33,082 nt of DNA from Nemertoderma westbladi (GCA_032718475.1 JAUCBJ010000212.1:1-33082), one strand, 5' to 3'; positions 10,480 to 20,675 are shown, numbered from the stretch's first letter. Translations and numbers: made by a program. Notes: a model not told the origin generated them from the sequence alone.

Positions 10480-11583
10480 TTAAACCCAAGTCTTAGGGTC
10501 ACACATTTCCCTTATTCTGGATGTACTGTCCAGACGGCATACATTAGTAATTGTACTCAATATTTTGTTATCAGTCTTATCAACTCTTTTAAATAAACTT
10601 ACAATTGACATGTATCTAATATGAACCATCATTTTAACATTAAATTGCCCGAATGCGCTGCTAATACTAGTTGGTTCACCGTTTGTTACTCTCGGAATAT
10701 GAAAAAGTAACCTAAAACAATTGTTATACGCTATTCTGAGTTTATTATGCACAATTCCTGAATAATTTCGTTTAGCCCATAAAGCATTACAATAAACTGT
10801 TGAACAGAATGCTCTAAACAGTGTTAGCTTTACTTTATTGCTACAAGCACCAAATTTCCTAGCTAATAGATTACCTCTGGCGTACAGGCACTGTGTTTGC
10901 CTCTTTATGTCAAAATCATCATCTGCACTACTATGAATTATATGCCCTAAATAATTGAATTTTTCAACTACATCAATTTTAATACCATATAGATATACAT
11001 CACCAAAAATACAATGACCTGAGCTCCTGGGAACGAAATATAAACATTTTGTTTTTTTCATATTAAATAATATAGAATTAAAAAATGCAAATCGTTCAGC
11101 TACGTTAATTAATCGTTGTAACCCAAATAAACTATTCGATAAAAGACACAAGTCGTCGGCATATCCTAAATGATTCACCCTTGTACCCCCTATTAGACAC
11201 CCTACCCCAGTCTCATTAAGTGCCCTACTTAAACCGTCCATATATACATTGAATAGAATCGGGGAAAGGACCCCACCCTGTTTCGTACCATTTGTAACCA
11301 AAAATTTACCAGATTTATGCCCCGCCCACCTAACGTACATGTATTGCTCTCTATACCAGAAAATAAGAAGCCTAACTATGTACACAGGAATCCCCCTATC
11401 TAAAAGTTTGCGAAAGAGACCAAAGTGATTAATTCTGTCAAATGCTTTGCTCGCATCTAACATGCATACAAATACTGGACTATTCTTAGTCAGATAATAA
11501 TTAATTACCTCTTTCAAGGCATATATGCACGTTTCAGTTCCCAACTTAGCTTTGAATCCAAATTGATTATCTGTTGTATCTAA
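10480..11583 (-). pseudogene. LINE B reverse transcriptase, palm to C terminus
   Basis: An open frame from just after a TAG near 11584 down to a stop at 10480 encodes QFGF, then a palm with Asp in VCMLDASKAF, motif B GTKQGGVLSPILFNVYMDGL, the YADD catalytic box, a KTKCLYF motif D and FNYLGHII. About 200 residues of LINE C-terminal domain follow. The RT core motifs are all present, so decay is slight. A small frameshift near 11585, inside an ATTTAATAATT run, separates it from the upstream half. Confidence 0.85.
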
Positions 11584-11589
11584 CTATTA

Positions 11590-12504
11590 TTAAATTATTA
11601 AAATAATACGTTCTAGAATTTTACCCAGTACAGAAGAAATGGCAACACCTCTATAATTATCCTTACAAGTGATATCACCCGTCCTATCTTTAACTATAGG
11701 AAAAATAGCCGAGTCGATTAATCCACTTGGTAAGTACCCGTGCACAAAGATAGCAGTGTATAGAACCGATAGTACTTTAAATAAGTTGAGACTGCACCCA
11801 TAAATTAAATGCTCGGCCGTTAACTGGTCAGGCCCAGCGGCCTTATCAGTATTTAGACTATTGATAGAATCTAGCACCTCAGAAATAGTAACTACTTCAG
11901 ATTCTGCAAATAACTTTTTATGTAACTCAGTTTGTACCTTATTAAAAACATAGCCTTTCTCAGAATCATCATCTACACAGTTATATAAATCCGAGAAATG
12001 ATTACTCCACATTTCACTGATATCAGCTGCGCCCAGAGCACCCCCAACTTTAGTCGGCGGGGGGCTGCTATTATTAGAGGTATGTTTCCTAGCCTGGTCC
12101 CAAAAATCCTTAGAACTCTTATCTGACAGCAATGCATCTGCCATTTTATCATTACGTATTTTCTGTTCATCTTTTTTGCAATGTCTAACAGCCCTCTTAA
12201 AAGCAGCTCTGGAGCGCATGTAATCTACATGCACCTGACCTTGACGTGGCGAGCCACACTCACGCCACGACTTAAAACTACTCCTCGCATCATCATGCTT
12301 ATCTCGCACATAATCATTCCACCCTGGAATGTGAGACCATTTTTTATCACACTTCTTAGGCAATTTCTTAATATGTGCCTCAGCAGAGTTAATAAGAATA
12401 TCAGTAAGTTTACTATATAGGTTATTTATCTGGGTACGGTGCATACCACAGTTTACATCCCTACAATTAATAAAATCATTATTGATATCGAGATCACCCA
12501 ACAT
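11590..12504 (-). pseudogene. LINE B linker and RT fingers
   Basis: 304 codons on the minus strand. The first ~190 residues are a basic linker (KRAVRHCKKDEQKIR, DFWDQARKH) that normally follows the endonuclease. They are followed by RT fingers: LNTDKAAGPDQLTAEHL, LPSGLIDSAIFPIVKD and CKDNYRGVAISSVLGKILER. The frame then breaks. No endonuclease motif precedes it, and the element boundary lies only ~26 bp beyond the start. Confidence 0.85.
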
Positions 12505-12530
12505 CTTACTGCACGTATCCGCATATAAAA

Positions 12531-12537
12531 ATATAAT
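12531..12537 (+). repeat. 7-bp target-site duplication of LINE B, right copy
   Basis: ATATAAT, identical to 10268-10274 and directly followed by LINE A sequence (GAAAGTATGCTGAAC). Confidence 0.8.
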
Positions 12538-13658
12538 GAAAGTATGCTGAACATACGTGAGCGAGAGACTGAATCAAAGGCCTTGAAGAAGTCAACAAAG
12601 ATAACAGCCAGATGCCTGTCTTTCTTTTTTGATAACTCTTCAATTATCCTTCTAAGTGCCAAAATGGGCTCCATGGTCCCACGACCTTTACGGAACCCAT
12701 TCTGATTTCCACGGAGCAGTCTCTCAATGGGATCCCTGATGCGATGTAATAGAATCCTATTGTATAGCTTTGCAGCAATCGAGATCAATGAGATTCCCCG
12801 AAAAGAACCATAGAGTGTTAGGTTGCCCTTCTTGGGAACTGGCACCAACTTATTTGTTTCCATTTCTTGTGGGACTCTTGTTGTTCGGTACATGTCTACT
12901 ATGATGGGATAGATGAGCTTTAAACACTCAGGTATTTTAAAGACCTCTGGGGGAACACCATCTACTCCACTGGCACGATTGGTCTTAATGCTCTTTGCAG
13001 CAGCCTTCACTTCTGCAAAGGAGATATCGCCAATGGGTATATCTGGGAGTACAGACTCAGACACTTTTACTTCTATAAAGTTATCAGGCAATACCCTGTC
13101 ATTATTGAGGAGCTTTTCAAAGTGGGCTTTCCAACAATTGATGCGAACAGCTGGTGATTCAGCCTTAACCTTGGTGGTTGGTTGGCTTTTCCGCCCAGTA
13201 AGCAGATTGATCGATCTCCATGCCTGGGATGATTGCCTGCTGTCGTCAGCATCATTGATGGCATCAACCTGTTGGTTTATTAGCTCCTGTAAATTAACAG
13301 AGTACTGCCTGTTCAGGGACCTAGATGCAGCCTTAACTGCATTCTTGGCCGCTGTAGTCTGTTTGAGTCGGGACTCTTTCTGCGCCTTGTAGAGGTCATT
13401 TCGGCACTTCTCAATTTTGTTGTCAGTCCAGGGGGCCCTTTTCCTGTTTCGGGGGTATACAGGAACTGTTTCTGCAGCTGCTAACTTAACTGCTTCTGTA
13501 AAGGCAGTATAGCCCTCACAGTGATCTGCCGCCTCAGAGGCAAGAGCCTCATACCTGTTGCTCAGCTGTAGTGTGAAGCTGGATCTCACACTCTCACACT
13601 TGCAACAGAGATGACCAGTCATGCCGCGGCAAGGCAGATTTCGTTGTTCTGCTAGCAC
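12538..13658 (-). pseudogene. LINE A linker and RT fingers/palm (truncated by LINE B)
   Basis: The minus-strand frame encodes a basic linker (RKRAPWTDNKIEKCRND), then RT fingers (NRASGVDGVPPEVFK, LVPVPKKGN, FRGISLISIAAKLYNRILL), the QNGFRKGRGT box and motif A (VIFVDFFKAFDSV) with the first catalytic Asp. It is cut at LSLY by LINE B; residues read beyond 12538 belong to the inserted element. The true frame upstream of ~13600 is shifted: another frame reads SSDHRLIVAKVRLSLR, the end of the endonuclease. Confidence 0.85.
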
Positions 13659-13756
13659 GCAGACTAAGTCTTACCTTGGCCACAATAAGGCGGTGATCAC
13701 TGGAGAAGGGTCGAAGTGTAAATGCATTACAGTCTTGTATAGAGCTCCTGTATTTC

Positions 13757-14098
13757 CTACGAAACGGAATATATATGGTCTATCTGGGACTTGTGACCAC
13801 TGGGTCCACTATGAGTCCATAGCTTTCCAGTTCGCTTCTTGAACTGGGTTCCAGCCGAAAACAATCCATTTCCAGAGATAAAATCCTGAAGATGGACAGA
13901 ATTTCGGTTAACACTATTGCTATAGACCCAGGGCGATGTAGGTGATTGATGCAGACTTGCATTAAAGTCTCCCAGGAATGTTAAGAATGCATGCTGATCC
14001 ACTCCATCAGTAGCTGCTTGTAGATTGTGGTAGAAATTTTCCACCTCCTCTACAGGGGCAACACTAGTTGGAGAGTAGCACACAATCAGAACCACCAT
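13757..14098 (-). pseudogene. LINE A endonuclease fragment (C-terminal part of APE domain)
   Basis: 113 codons begin at the 5' truncation point. The APE-type endonuclease/exonuclease/phosphatase signature is visible: VLIVCYSPT, AFLTFLGDFNASL (the GDFN metal/active-site box), and near the end SQIDHIYSV. The SDH box (SSDHRLIVAK) follows in another frame after a small frameshift. The N-terminal half of the domain, with its catalytic Asn and Glu motifs, is absent because the insertion is truncated. Confidence 0.85.
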
Positions 14099-14161
14099 GG
14101 ATCCAATGTAACATAATTAAGGTTACGTTCGATTCGTAAAAACTATGTTACGTTCGATCCT
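14099..14161 (+). repeat. 63-bp target-site duplication of LINE A, right copy
   Basis: Right-hand copy of 9114-9176 with one difference. The original MITE end (GATTACGTTCGGTC) continues directly after it. Confidence 0.85.
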
Positions 14162-14183
14162 GATTACGTTCGGTCTGTCACCC

Positions 14184-14646
14184 TTTATTGACATATTTCA
14201 CGAAGAGTTGGTGGATCCTTCCTTTAACATCTAGCTGTATGGTTTGGGTTCCTGGTTTGATTAAATATTGCAGCTAGGCAGTTGTCGTTTCGCCCCCAGA
14301 TCAATTCATCGACATGGGAATGCTTCTAGCGAGTGGCCTCCTGCGAGTGCCGCCATACCCGCGATTCAGGTAACAGCCAAGAGAGAAGAGATTCGGTTTA
14401 CCTTCGCTTCCACGTTATCCTTTTGGTCGAAAGTCAGAAATCTTTAAAATATTTCGAAATGTATTTTGCTTTTTAGTGTATTGTATTTGTATTATATTCC
14501 ACCACCACGTAGATGAGAGGTTATGATCTTATGAATATAATGTAAATAGCTTTATAGTTAAATAAATAGTTAAATTAATAAACTTTAATAGTTAAATAAA
14601 GTAGTTTCGCGGATTTAATTAAATATTTTTGACTTTATCTCCTCAG
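14184..14646. other. End of intron 2, nothing recognised
   Basis: AT-rich intron sequence with repeated TTAAATAAATAGTTAAAT-type words at ~14550-14620 and a pyrimidine-rich acceptor tract (TTTATCTCCTCAG) ending at 14646. No gene or mobile element is identified. Confidence 0.5.
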
Positions 14647-14901
14647 CATCTTTATCTTGATGGAAACCTCATCTCCGAGATCCCGAGTCAGTTGTTGGCC
14701 GATCTGCCCAACCTGCGCTGGCTCGATCTCCGATTCAACAAGCTCGCCCACCTGCCGGACACCGTGGGCTACCTGCGGCGTCTGCGTTGCCTCCTGCTGG
14801 ACGGGAACCGACTCACCCAGCTGCCCACCCCGCTGGGTAGGATACGGACTCTACACGGACTCAATATCGGCTCCAATCCTATCGAGTTCCCAGCCCAGCA
14901 A
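14647..14901 (+). CDS. LRRC27: LRRC27-like gene, exon 3 (main LRR block)
   Basis: 255 bases, phase 0 to phase 0, between CTCCTCAG and GTAAAA. The 85 residues form the core of the LRR domain: HLYLDGNLISEIPSQLL, LRWLDLRFNKLAHLPDTV, LRCLLLDGNRLTQLP and LHGLNIGSNPIEFPAQQ. That makes four repeats of LxxLxLxxNxLxxLP with spacings of ~23-24 residues. The order and wording (LxWLDLRxN, CLLLDGN, LNIGSNPIEFPAQ) match human LRRC27 as I remember it (LTWLDLRYN, TLLLERNPIKMLP, LNLRHCPLEFPPQ). Its codons are GC-richer than the introns. LRRs of this class are protein-binding; no enzymatic domain is present. Confidence 0.9.
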
Positions 14902-15109
14902 GTAAAACTAATATAATAATAAATAATTAATAATTAAACGCTCTAATTGACCAAAGTACGCCTAAATAATATTTTTATTAATTATTTCAGTAAATTATTG
15001 ATTAAAAAATTCATTGGATAGAGAGAGACTAGGGGAGTAAGTGTGGCGCACAGGAAATAGCTATAATTGAGTCGTCTCCCTTATTTTATTTATATTTGAT
15101 CACTTCCAG

Positions 15110-15232
15110 GTTTTAGCTAAAGGAACCCGTTTTATCTGTAAATACCTGCGGGAGGCAGACAAGGTGATAATTAGACAGGGTCACCAAGGGAACAATAATG
15201 GTTCTATATCGAACAGTTTCAGCGATCTGCAG
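15110..15232 (+). CDS. LRRC27: LRRC27-like gene, exon 4 (LRR cap)
   Basis: 123 bases, phase 0 to phase 0, after CACTTCCAG and before GTTAGA. It encodes VLAKGTRFICKYLREADKV, the helical segment that caps the LRR domain; human LRRC27 has a similar VQKGLVAIQRFLR here. A polar stretch (QGHQGNNNGSISNSFSDLQ) follows. Intron 3 is short at 208 bp. The donor GTTAGA is weaker than the gene's other donors. Confidence 0.8.
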
Positions 15233-15308
15233 GTTAGAATAGAAGTCCAATCGAAAAATACTAAAATAGACATAACTGAATGAATTAGTTTAATCATTAA
15301 TATACAAG

Positions 15309-17036
15309 GGGTCATTCTCAACAAAAGTGGCCAAAACCGACTTAGAAATTGTCCGGAACGTAATTTCTGTTTAGATTGGTGAATTTTTAAACGGTAAAAT
15401 GTTTTATATATGAAACTTGGCCTGAAAATTCTGCTCATCATGTTTTCAGGGTTGAAAAATCCCTGCATATTACCATATTTCTCTGTCAAACGCTAAAAAA
15501 TAGCATTTTTAACACTTGTTTAAAGAATTTGCATAACATTTAGAGAGCAGTAGAATGACCCCATTATGGTCCTTGGTGTACAAACTATATATCATTCGGA
15601 AGCTTGAAAATTTTCCTACATTCTCAGATTAGTTTTTGGAGGATACAAATACTTCCGTTCCAGTAACAGCATAAAATATTATTAAATTTCAATATGACCC
15701 CTGTAATGTCCCAAATGTTAAATAGAGGTTCGAAAGAAGCTATAAGAAGTTATCAGTCGGTATGATGATGCGCAAATCCAGCCTCAATTATTACAGAACA
15801 CAATAAAAAAAACCTTATTGAAAACGATCCAGTAGTTGCCGAGATTTTAACATCTATATGTGACAAACCCGGTATGTTCAAGATGTTTTGTCCCATGTTT
15901 TCCATTACTAATTCTGCATATAAATTTGCATGTAACATTTTGAATTAACAAAATAAAGTTATTATAGCAGATTAAAACATGGGCAATACAGCCATTGTTA
16001 CTTCCAACTTCAATATTAAAGTGTGCTCCCTACACATTCAATATCAAGATCAATTTGTCCCTCCATGTAATGGCCCTGTAATTGTCCCACAAATTACGTG
16101 TGCGAGATGCCATTACAGTGAGGGACTGTCCCTTCTCTGTAATGGGAAATTTAGTATTGATTCTATGGCACACTAATTGGTGGGAAATTTGAAAAGCATC
16201 TGTATTTGGTCATTTAATTTCAGGACTTAACTTTTCTGTTTTAATTAACTTACACCGTACCATTCTACTAACATAGATTAATTATGTATGGTCCGTTAAA
16301 TTTACAAAATGGAAACACGAAACCATGCCTTCCACCATGCGAACTATTATGTACGAAGCATTCAAGTGCAGTGAAAGACTTCGCTATTTTGGATTTTACA
16401 GGGTTTGATATGTCGGATGCTGAACTTTACCCCTCAATTATTGATTCTCTCCAATTTTTGTCTGAATGAAAACTTTATATAATTTCGAAGTTTATTGAAT
16501 TTCGAATTCACTCTGTCCGAACTAATTTTGTTTCTAGGCTATTGTAGCAACTTACGAATAGTTTGGAATTGTCTGATTTTGGTTTCTTTTCTGTGGTCGA
16601 TTATATTAATTTTTAAAAATAATACACAATTTTGACAAAACTTATCTTTCTCGGAAAACTTACTAAAAAGTTATGTATGGAAAATTTACTAAATACATAC
16701 GTACATGACTATTATATTGTTACAACGTGGGGACATCGCATTACACGGTAGGCCTACCAATAGATGAATATATTGTTACAGGGCTGGGACATGCATTACA
16801 GGGGCAATTTACAGCCTAAAAATTCGTATTACATGGAGGGACAAACCATTACAGGCGGGACACATACTTTACCTTGATTATTTCTTTAAGATTTTATCTA
16901 ACATCTCGGAGATTGTCACCATTGAATTCTCCTTAAAAAATGCTTTCAGAATATATATAGTTTTGTATGGTTTCAATGGAGTTCAAATTTCAGGAATATT
17001 TCAGTTCTATTTGGCCACTTTCGGTGAGAATCACCC
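15309..17036. mobile_element. Inverted-repeat element filling intron 4
   Basis: The left end 15309-15334 (GGGTCATTCTCAACAAAAGT...) matches the inverted right end 17011-17036 with only a few differences over 26 bases. AAG borders both sides as a possible 3-bp duplication. The interior (1.7 kb) is AT-rich, with repeated TGTAATGGGACA/ATTACAGGGACA words (16060-16150, 16720-16870) and no transposase frame. It is probably a non-autonomous DNA element. Confidence 0.55.
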
Positions 17037-17168
17037 AAGATAGTCTTCGTTCTTCGGAAAAAACCGTAAAATAACCCAGTCTTTATTGTCTTAATTATTT
17101 AATTAATTAATTTTATTTGTTTCACTTGGATCCCCTCTATCAATCTGTTGCATTTCTTATTATTTTAG

Positions 17169-17266
17169 GTATTCGAGTCTGGATCAGATGAGAGCGAGGA
17201 TTGGACCAGTTATAACACTCGTTTGTTCGGTTCCCGTACAAACGACGGAGTTCCTACGCGCACCTA
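17169..17266 (+). CDS. LRRC27: LRRC27-like gene, exon 5
   Basis: 98 bases after TTATTTTAG, ending CACCTA before GTGAGT (phase 2). It encodes VFESGSDESEDWTSYNTRLF followed by GSRTNDGVPTRT, an acidic then basic, probably disordered linker. Read straight on, the frame would stop immediately (TAG TGA), which confirms the intron: the split codon TA joins T of exon 6 to give Tyr. Intron 5 is only 131 bp. Confidence 0.75.
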
Positions 17267-17397
17267 GTGAGTTTATAGATGAGGGGGGGGGGGGTTACAA
17301 AGTACCCTAGTAGGACTCTCTCCATCCCCACATTAAGGCAGAACTTAACACATTCCTTAACAAATGCTAAGTTTATTTTACTTTTATATATTTCCAG

Positions 17398-17511
17398 TTC
17401 TGCTGACCCAGGAATGCGACTCAAGTCCCGCACCGCAGTCTTCCATAAACCCCAGTCCCAAGAGGACCACAGACGGGTGGTCAGGAAAGGTCTCCCTCCT
17501 TTAGCCGCACG
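17398..17511 (+). CDS. LRRC27: LRRC27-like gene, exon 6
   Basis: 114 bases after ATTTCCAG. The first T completes Tyr, then SADPGMRLKSRTAVFHKPQS and HRRVVRKGLPPLAA follow, ending CG before GTGAGT (phase 2). It is basic and probably disordered. Human LRRC27 has a similar basic linker (RHVFRRKTASS...LPDL) before its central coiled coil. Phase 2 here cannot join the phase-0 start of exon 7, so an exon is missing in between, or a weaker donor such as CGG|GTGGTC is used. Confidence 0.75.
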
Positions 17512-18340
17512 GTGAGTTATAAAAAGTTATATTTTTTCTACCGGAAGTAAAATAAGCTTTATATTCAAACCCGTCACGAGTTCAGAAAGCAAGAACGTGA
17601 ACTGTAAATAAATTATTTTATCTGTATTATAGGGGAATAAGATTGCTCTTTATCTGCCTAGGGAGATAAAGTGTCACATAAAAATACATGTTATTGGCGG
17701 GATTTAAAGCGCCGTCATAAAGAGCGGTACATCTGCTATAAGTTGACTCTAAAATACTCGACAAACATACGGCCCAAGTGTTGGATGGTTACAGCGTAAA
17801 GAGAACCCGACCTCGAGGTCACTGTAATCGATTTCTCGCGCCTCCGTATAGTCAAACATACAGAAATACACTCCGTCATGATTCTGATTTAAAAATGCTA
17901 TAATCCCTACACAATTATTCCCTTCCCCCCCTTCCCATCGTAATATTTTATTCCATTAATATCCAATATTACAACATATTTCCATCCCAGACATCCTTAA
18001 CCGCCCTCACCCACAATTCCAACCAATATTTCCGGCTACTCCCCTGCAAATTATCGCTATCCAATGAAGGAGGTCGGTCGCTACACAACCTCCCTCCTTT
18101 CTCTCATTGGCCCCTTAATACGCCAACCTTCACCCACCTATTAATCTCACCCAGTTATTAACAAAGGAATAATTGATAACCATCAAACTCTATTGCCATT
18201 CATTAGTAATCGTTTATTGGTCAGTCTAACAACCACATATTAATTATAATTTACATGGGTTGAACGTAAAATCACTGCACAAGAAAGACAATCTGTGTTT
18301 AGGTGATAATTAGGGGTCAACTTCTTATTGACCGCACACC
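17512..18340. other. Intronic sequence, no gene recognised
   Basis: AT-rich with CT-rich patches (17920-18140). A micro-exon reading K-Q-E-R-E-L at ~17580-17600 has the right entry phase, but it lacks a pyrimidine tract and would end in phase 2 again, so it is not called. Confidence 0.4.
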
Positions 18341-18529
18341 GGGTTTAAAATGGGTTTGGATGGAAAAGTCAGTCACAAAAGCCATCCTTCATAGTTGGCC
18401 GCCTCGGCAACTAAACTAGGCTCTTCTAGGTATTGGACTTCTTTCTTCCCAGGCCGGCCTTAGCGGGTTCGCGGTAGCTGGGAAGGTAAGACGTTACCGC
18501 CTAGAACTGGGATCTCTGGCTAACTAGCC

Positions 18530-18735
18530 CCAGAGCGCTCGCGTACTCTGTCCACTGGCTACTTTGTTCCTTTCAGGACCGACTATTTCGTTTTGGGGGC
18601 AAAGTAGCAGTGTCCCTATAGCCTTTGACTCTGTCAGTTACGGTGGTGCTTGTGCGCTCTGTTCGCTGGCTATACCAGTTCATCCCAGGCTCGCCAGGAT
18701 CGACGACTATAGTTTTGAGGGCAAAGTAACAGCTA
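18530..18735 (+). repeat. Degenerate direct duplication of ~110 bp
   Basis: The order CTCTGTCC-ACTGGCTA ... AGGACCGACTATTTCGTTTT-GGGGGCAAAGTAGCAG (18547-18612) recurs as CTCTGTTC-GCTGGCTA ... AGGATCGACGACTATAGTTT-TGAGGGCAAAGTAACAG (18657-18733). The two copies are visibly diverged. Confidence 0.5.
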
Positions 18736-18954
18736 ACCATTTGCGTCCAATCGGTCCCACCCCTGTTTGGACTCGGATGGAAACTTGGTGTTCTGCACTA
18801 TCACCAAGTTCCAATAGCGTGAAGCTGCACCAAGTTTATTACGATTTTCTACGATAACCTTTTGGTTATATTTTTTCAGAGTATATTTAGCAAAACGAAA
18901 CGACTAAAAATACTGTATTTTTCTGTATATTTAGGATTGTTTTTTAATATTTAG

Positions 18955-19525
18955 GGCTATACTTTGGATCCTAACGGACCCAAAGCACCCCTCGCCCGGT
19001 TTCTCTTTTTCCTCATCCCAGAGGTTTTCTATGGTGTTACAGTTCACTATTTTTATATGCCAGAAGGGAGCAATATACATCTTGGGAAGAACAGAAATCA
19101 CTGTGTTTTTGCACTATCTTGAAGGGTTGTGGATGTCCGTAAATAACAAGTCATTGAAGGACCGTGTGCTAGTGGGAAATATTTTTATGACAGCCGGGAA
19201 CCAAAGCAATAATGGAAAAGGGGAATTATTAGAGATTCAAAGCCGTTTTAGGAGCTTATCGTGCCAAGAGGCACGCTAAATCCATTGCAGTCACGGACGT
19301 CGTGTTAGCGTCGAGAACTTCCTGGTTACGAGGATTGGAAGAGAACGATGAGTAATCCGGTCGTCGGCCGTCCCGAATATATAGGAAACAGGAAGATGGG
19401 AAATATGTGGATTTGGGAGACGCGCAAGTCGTAAATCTTGTAGACGACAAGGAAGTTCAACAGCGATTTACAGAGGATAAAAGGCAAATTTATGGACTAA
19501 AATTTCATATTATTGCAGGAGAATA
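18955..19525 (+). pseudogene. Possible decayed coding remnant of unknown family
   Basis: Three overlapping frames read like protein in succession. One gives LDPNGPKAPLARFLFF and VFYGVTVHYFYMPEGS (~18960-19120). A second spans 19031-19276. A third (~19228-19522) gives AVLGAYRAKRHAKSIAVTDV, one TAA, then RIYRKQEDGKYVDLGDAQVV and QQRFTEDKRQIYGLKF before a stop. The frame changes suggest a broken gene. I recognise no family and cannot exclude chance. Confidence 0.25.
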
Positions 19526-20020
19526 AAGTAGCTTTATTTCCTTTATTAATTTTCCATATAATTGACCAAGATGGGCAAGTTATTCATCTGGTTCTCAGCT
19601 GAAAATTAATTTTTAAATAACATTTTTAAATAATTTTTTTCGGCATGTCTCATGTTCGAGACTTGTAGCCACCGCCCCTTACGGTCAGGATATCAGTTTA
19701 TTTCAACGGAAGACAGACATTATTAAGGTTCGGTTATTTCCAACTCTTTACATTACGCTGATCCAAATGATTGCGTAGGTCGGTCGGTCGGCCTTACCGT
19801 ATCGTTATTTGCTGACGTTCATCGGCAAACCTACAATTTAAATAATTTACGTCTTTTGCAATAGTATAATATTTAGAACTTGTAAGTGTAATGTACCACT
19901 TTACATGATTATATAGCACAGGTGATTTTCTAGCACAGTAATGTAACGTATAAGTTACCGACAGGCGAGCTGTAACATGTTAGTACAGTCGTACTCGACA
20001 CCACACTATACTATACTACA

Positions 20021-20550
20021 ATGAGTCGAGCGGAATTCCGGTTCCGGCCGGAATTAGCAGTTCCGGTTCCCGGAACCGGAATTGGTATACCGGAACTATA
20101 CTTTTTTGAAGCAAGTGAGATTAATCGCATTTTTTCACAAACATCTCTTTTTTTTCAAAATTATAGCTGAAAATTATGATTTATATATTTTATATGTTTA
20201 GTCAATTAACGCACAGTTTTACTTATACATCTCAGACTTTGTTGGCTTCGAATTCAATAATTGACTATATATACAATCATCTGAATGTTCAGATAGACTC
20301 AGATATTTGACTCTAACTAAAACTAACATCATTAAACTTTTGACTCTAACTAAACTAAACTGAAAGCCTACTGGAAAATGTGTCGATTTTTGTTTTCATT
20401 GTTTTAAGTTTCCATTGCCTAAATGCACTCGTAAATTTCAAGTTTAACTGTATTGAACTTTTTGTACAAAAAATTCCGGTTCCGGTTCCGGTAAAATTGG
20501 TCTCATTCCGGTTCCGGTTGCGGTAAAAATGTAATTCCGCCCGACTCCTG
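20021..20550. mobile_element. hAT-like MITE with 8-bp target duplication
   Basis: Identical 8-bp duplications ATACTACA flank it (20013-20020 and 20551-20558). The ends are inverted repeats (GAGTCGAGCGGAATT at the left; reverse complement of AATTCCGCCCGACTC at the right). The right end finishes as CAG on the reverse strand, typical of hAT elements, and subterminal blocks of GGTTCCGGTTCC lie inside each end. At 530 bp without a transposase it is non-autonomous. Confidence 0.75.
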
Positions 20551-20675
20551 ATACTACACTCGATGTACATCTCGGTAAACCCTGTTGCATCTCATCTCTG
20601 TAATTTTAATAGTTATATATAATTCCAGTTTGAATTCTCCCTTTATTGTATTTAGTTTATATCTCGTTTTTACAG

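Larger units (their letters stand above)
10275..12530 (-). mobile_element. LINE B: second LINE, nested in LINE A
   Basis: A 2.26 kb minus-strand LINE with no endonuclease, hence 5'-truncated, ending in an (AAT)n tail at 10275-10290. Its RT is clearly different from that of LINE A: YRGVAISS, VCMLDASKAFDRI, KQGGVLSPILFNVYMDGL and LGYADD. The C-terminal half (LFRAFCSTVYCNALW, KLRIAYNNCFRLLF) resembles CR1/Rex1-group elements; the clade call is from memory and tentative. It inserted into the palm-coding part of LINE A. Confidence 0.85.
9177..14098 (-). mobile_element. LINE A copy 2: 5'-truncated APE/RT LINE, split by LINE B
   Basis: Read on the minus strand, the element starts at 14098 inside an APE endonuclease domain, continues through RT fingers and palm (13658-12538), and is interrupted by LINE B. 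It resumes at 10267 with motif B, FADD and the C-terminal domain, and ends at 9177 after a stop and a short tail. Its own length is ~2.66 kb. Frameshifts near 13750 and 10005 make it non-functional. The 3' end matches copy 1. A 63-bp duplication flanks it. Confidence 0.9.
8712..14183. mobile_element. Mutator-like MITE carrying a nested LINE
   Basis: The ends form long inverted repeats. The sequence from 8712 (core ACCGAACGTAATCAGGATCG) matches the reverse complement of the right end, traced through 14183-14162 and, across the LINE, 9176-9060, for ~140 bp at roughly 90% identity. TTTATTGAC flanks both sides (8703-8711 and 14184-14192), a 9-bp duplication. The termini begin GG. Long inverted repeats plus a 9-bp duplication point to a Mutator-like element. 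Without the LINE it is ~490 bp; its interior (~8850-9060) has no transposase, so it is non-autonomous. Confidence 0.75.

Noticed and set aside
12913-13392. 159-codon + strand frame
   Set aside because: Antisense shadow of the LINE A reverse transcriptase.
17579-17600. Micro-exon reading R-K-Q-E-R-E-L with the right entry phase after exon 6
   Set aside because: Too short, no pyrimidine tract, it would leave a ~70-bp intron, and it exits in phase 2, which still does not fit exon 7.
18453-18485. 33-bp exon with an excellent acceptor (CTTTCTTCCCAG) and donor (AAG-GTAAGA) between exons 6 and 7
   Set aside because: Entering from exon 6 in phase 2, the frame hits TAG inside the exon, so it cannot be the missing LRRC27 coding exon. 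A cryptic or non-coding exon remains possible.
18340-18870. tRNA-derived SINE or tRNA gene
   Set aside because: No A-box/B-box pair or cloverleaf could be built; only a degenerate direct duplication is visible.
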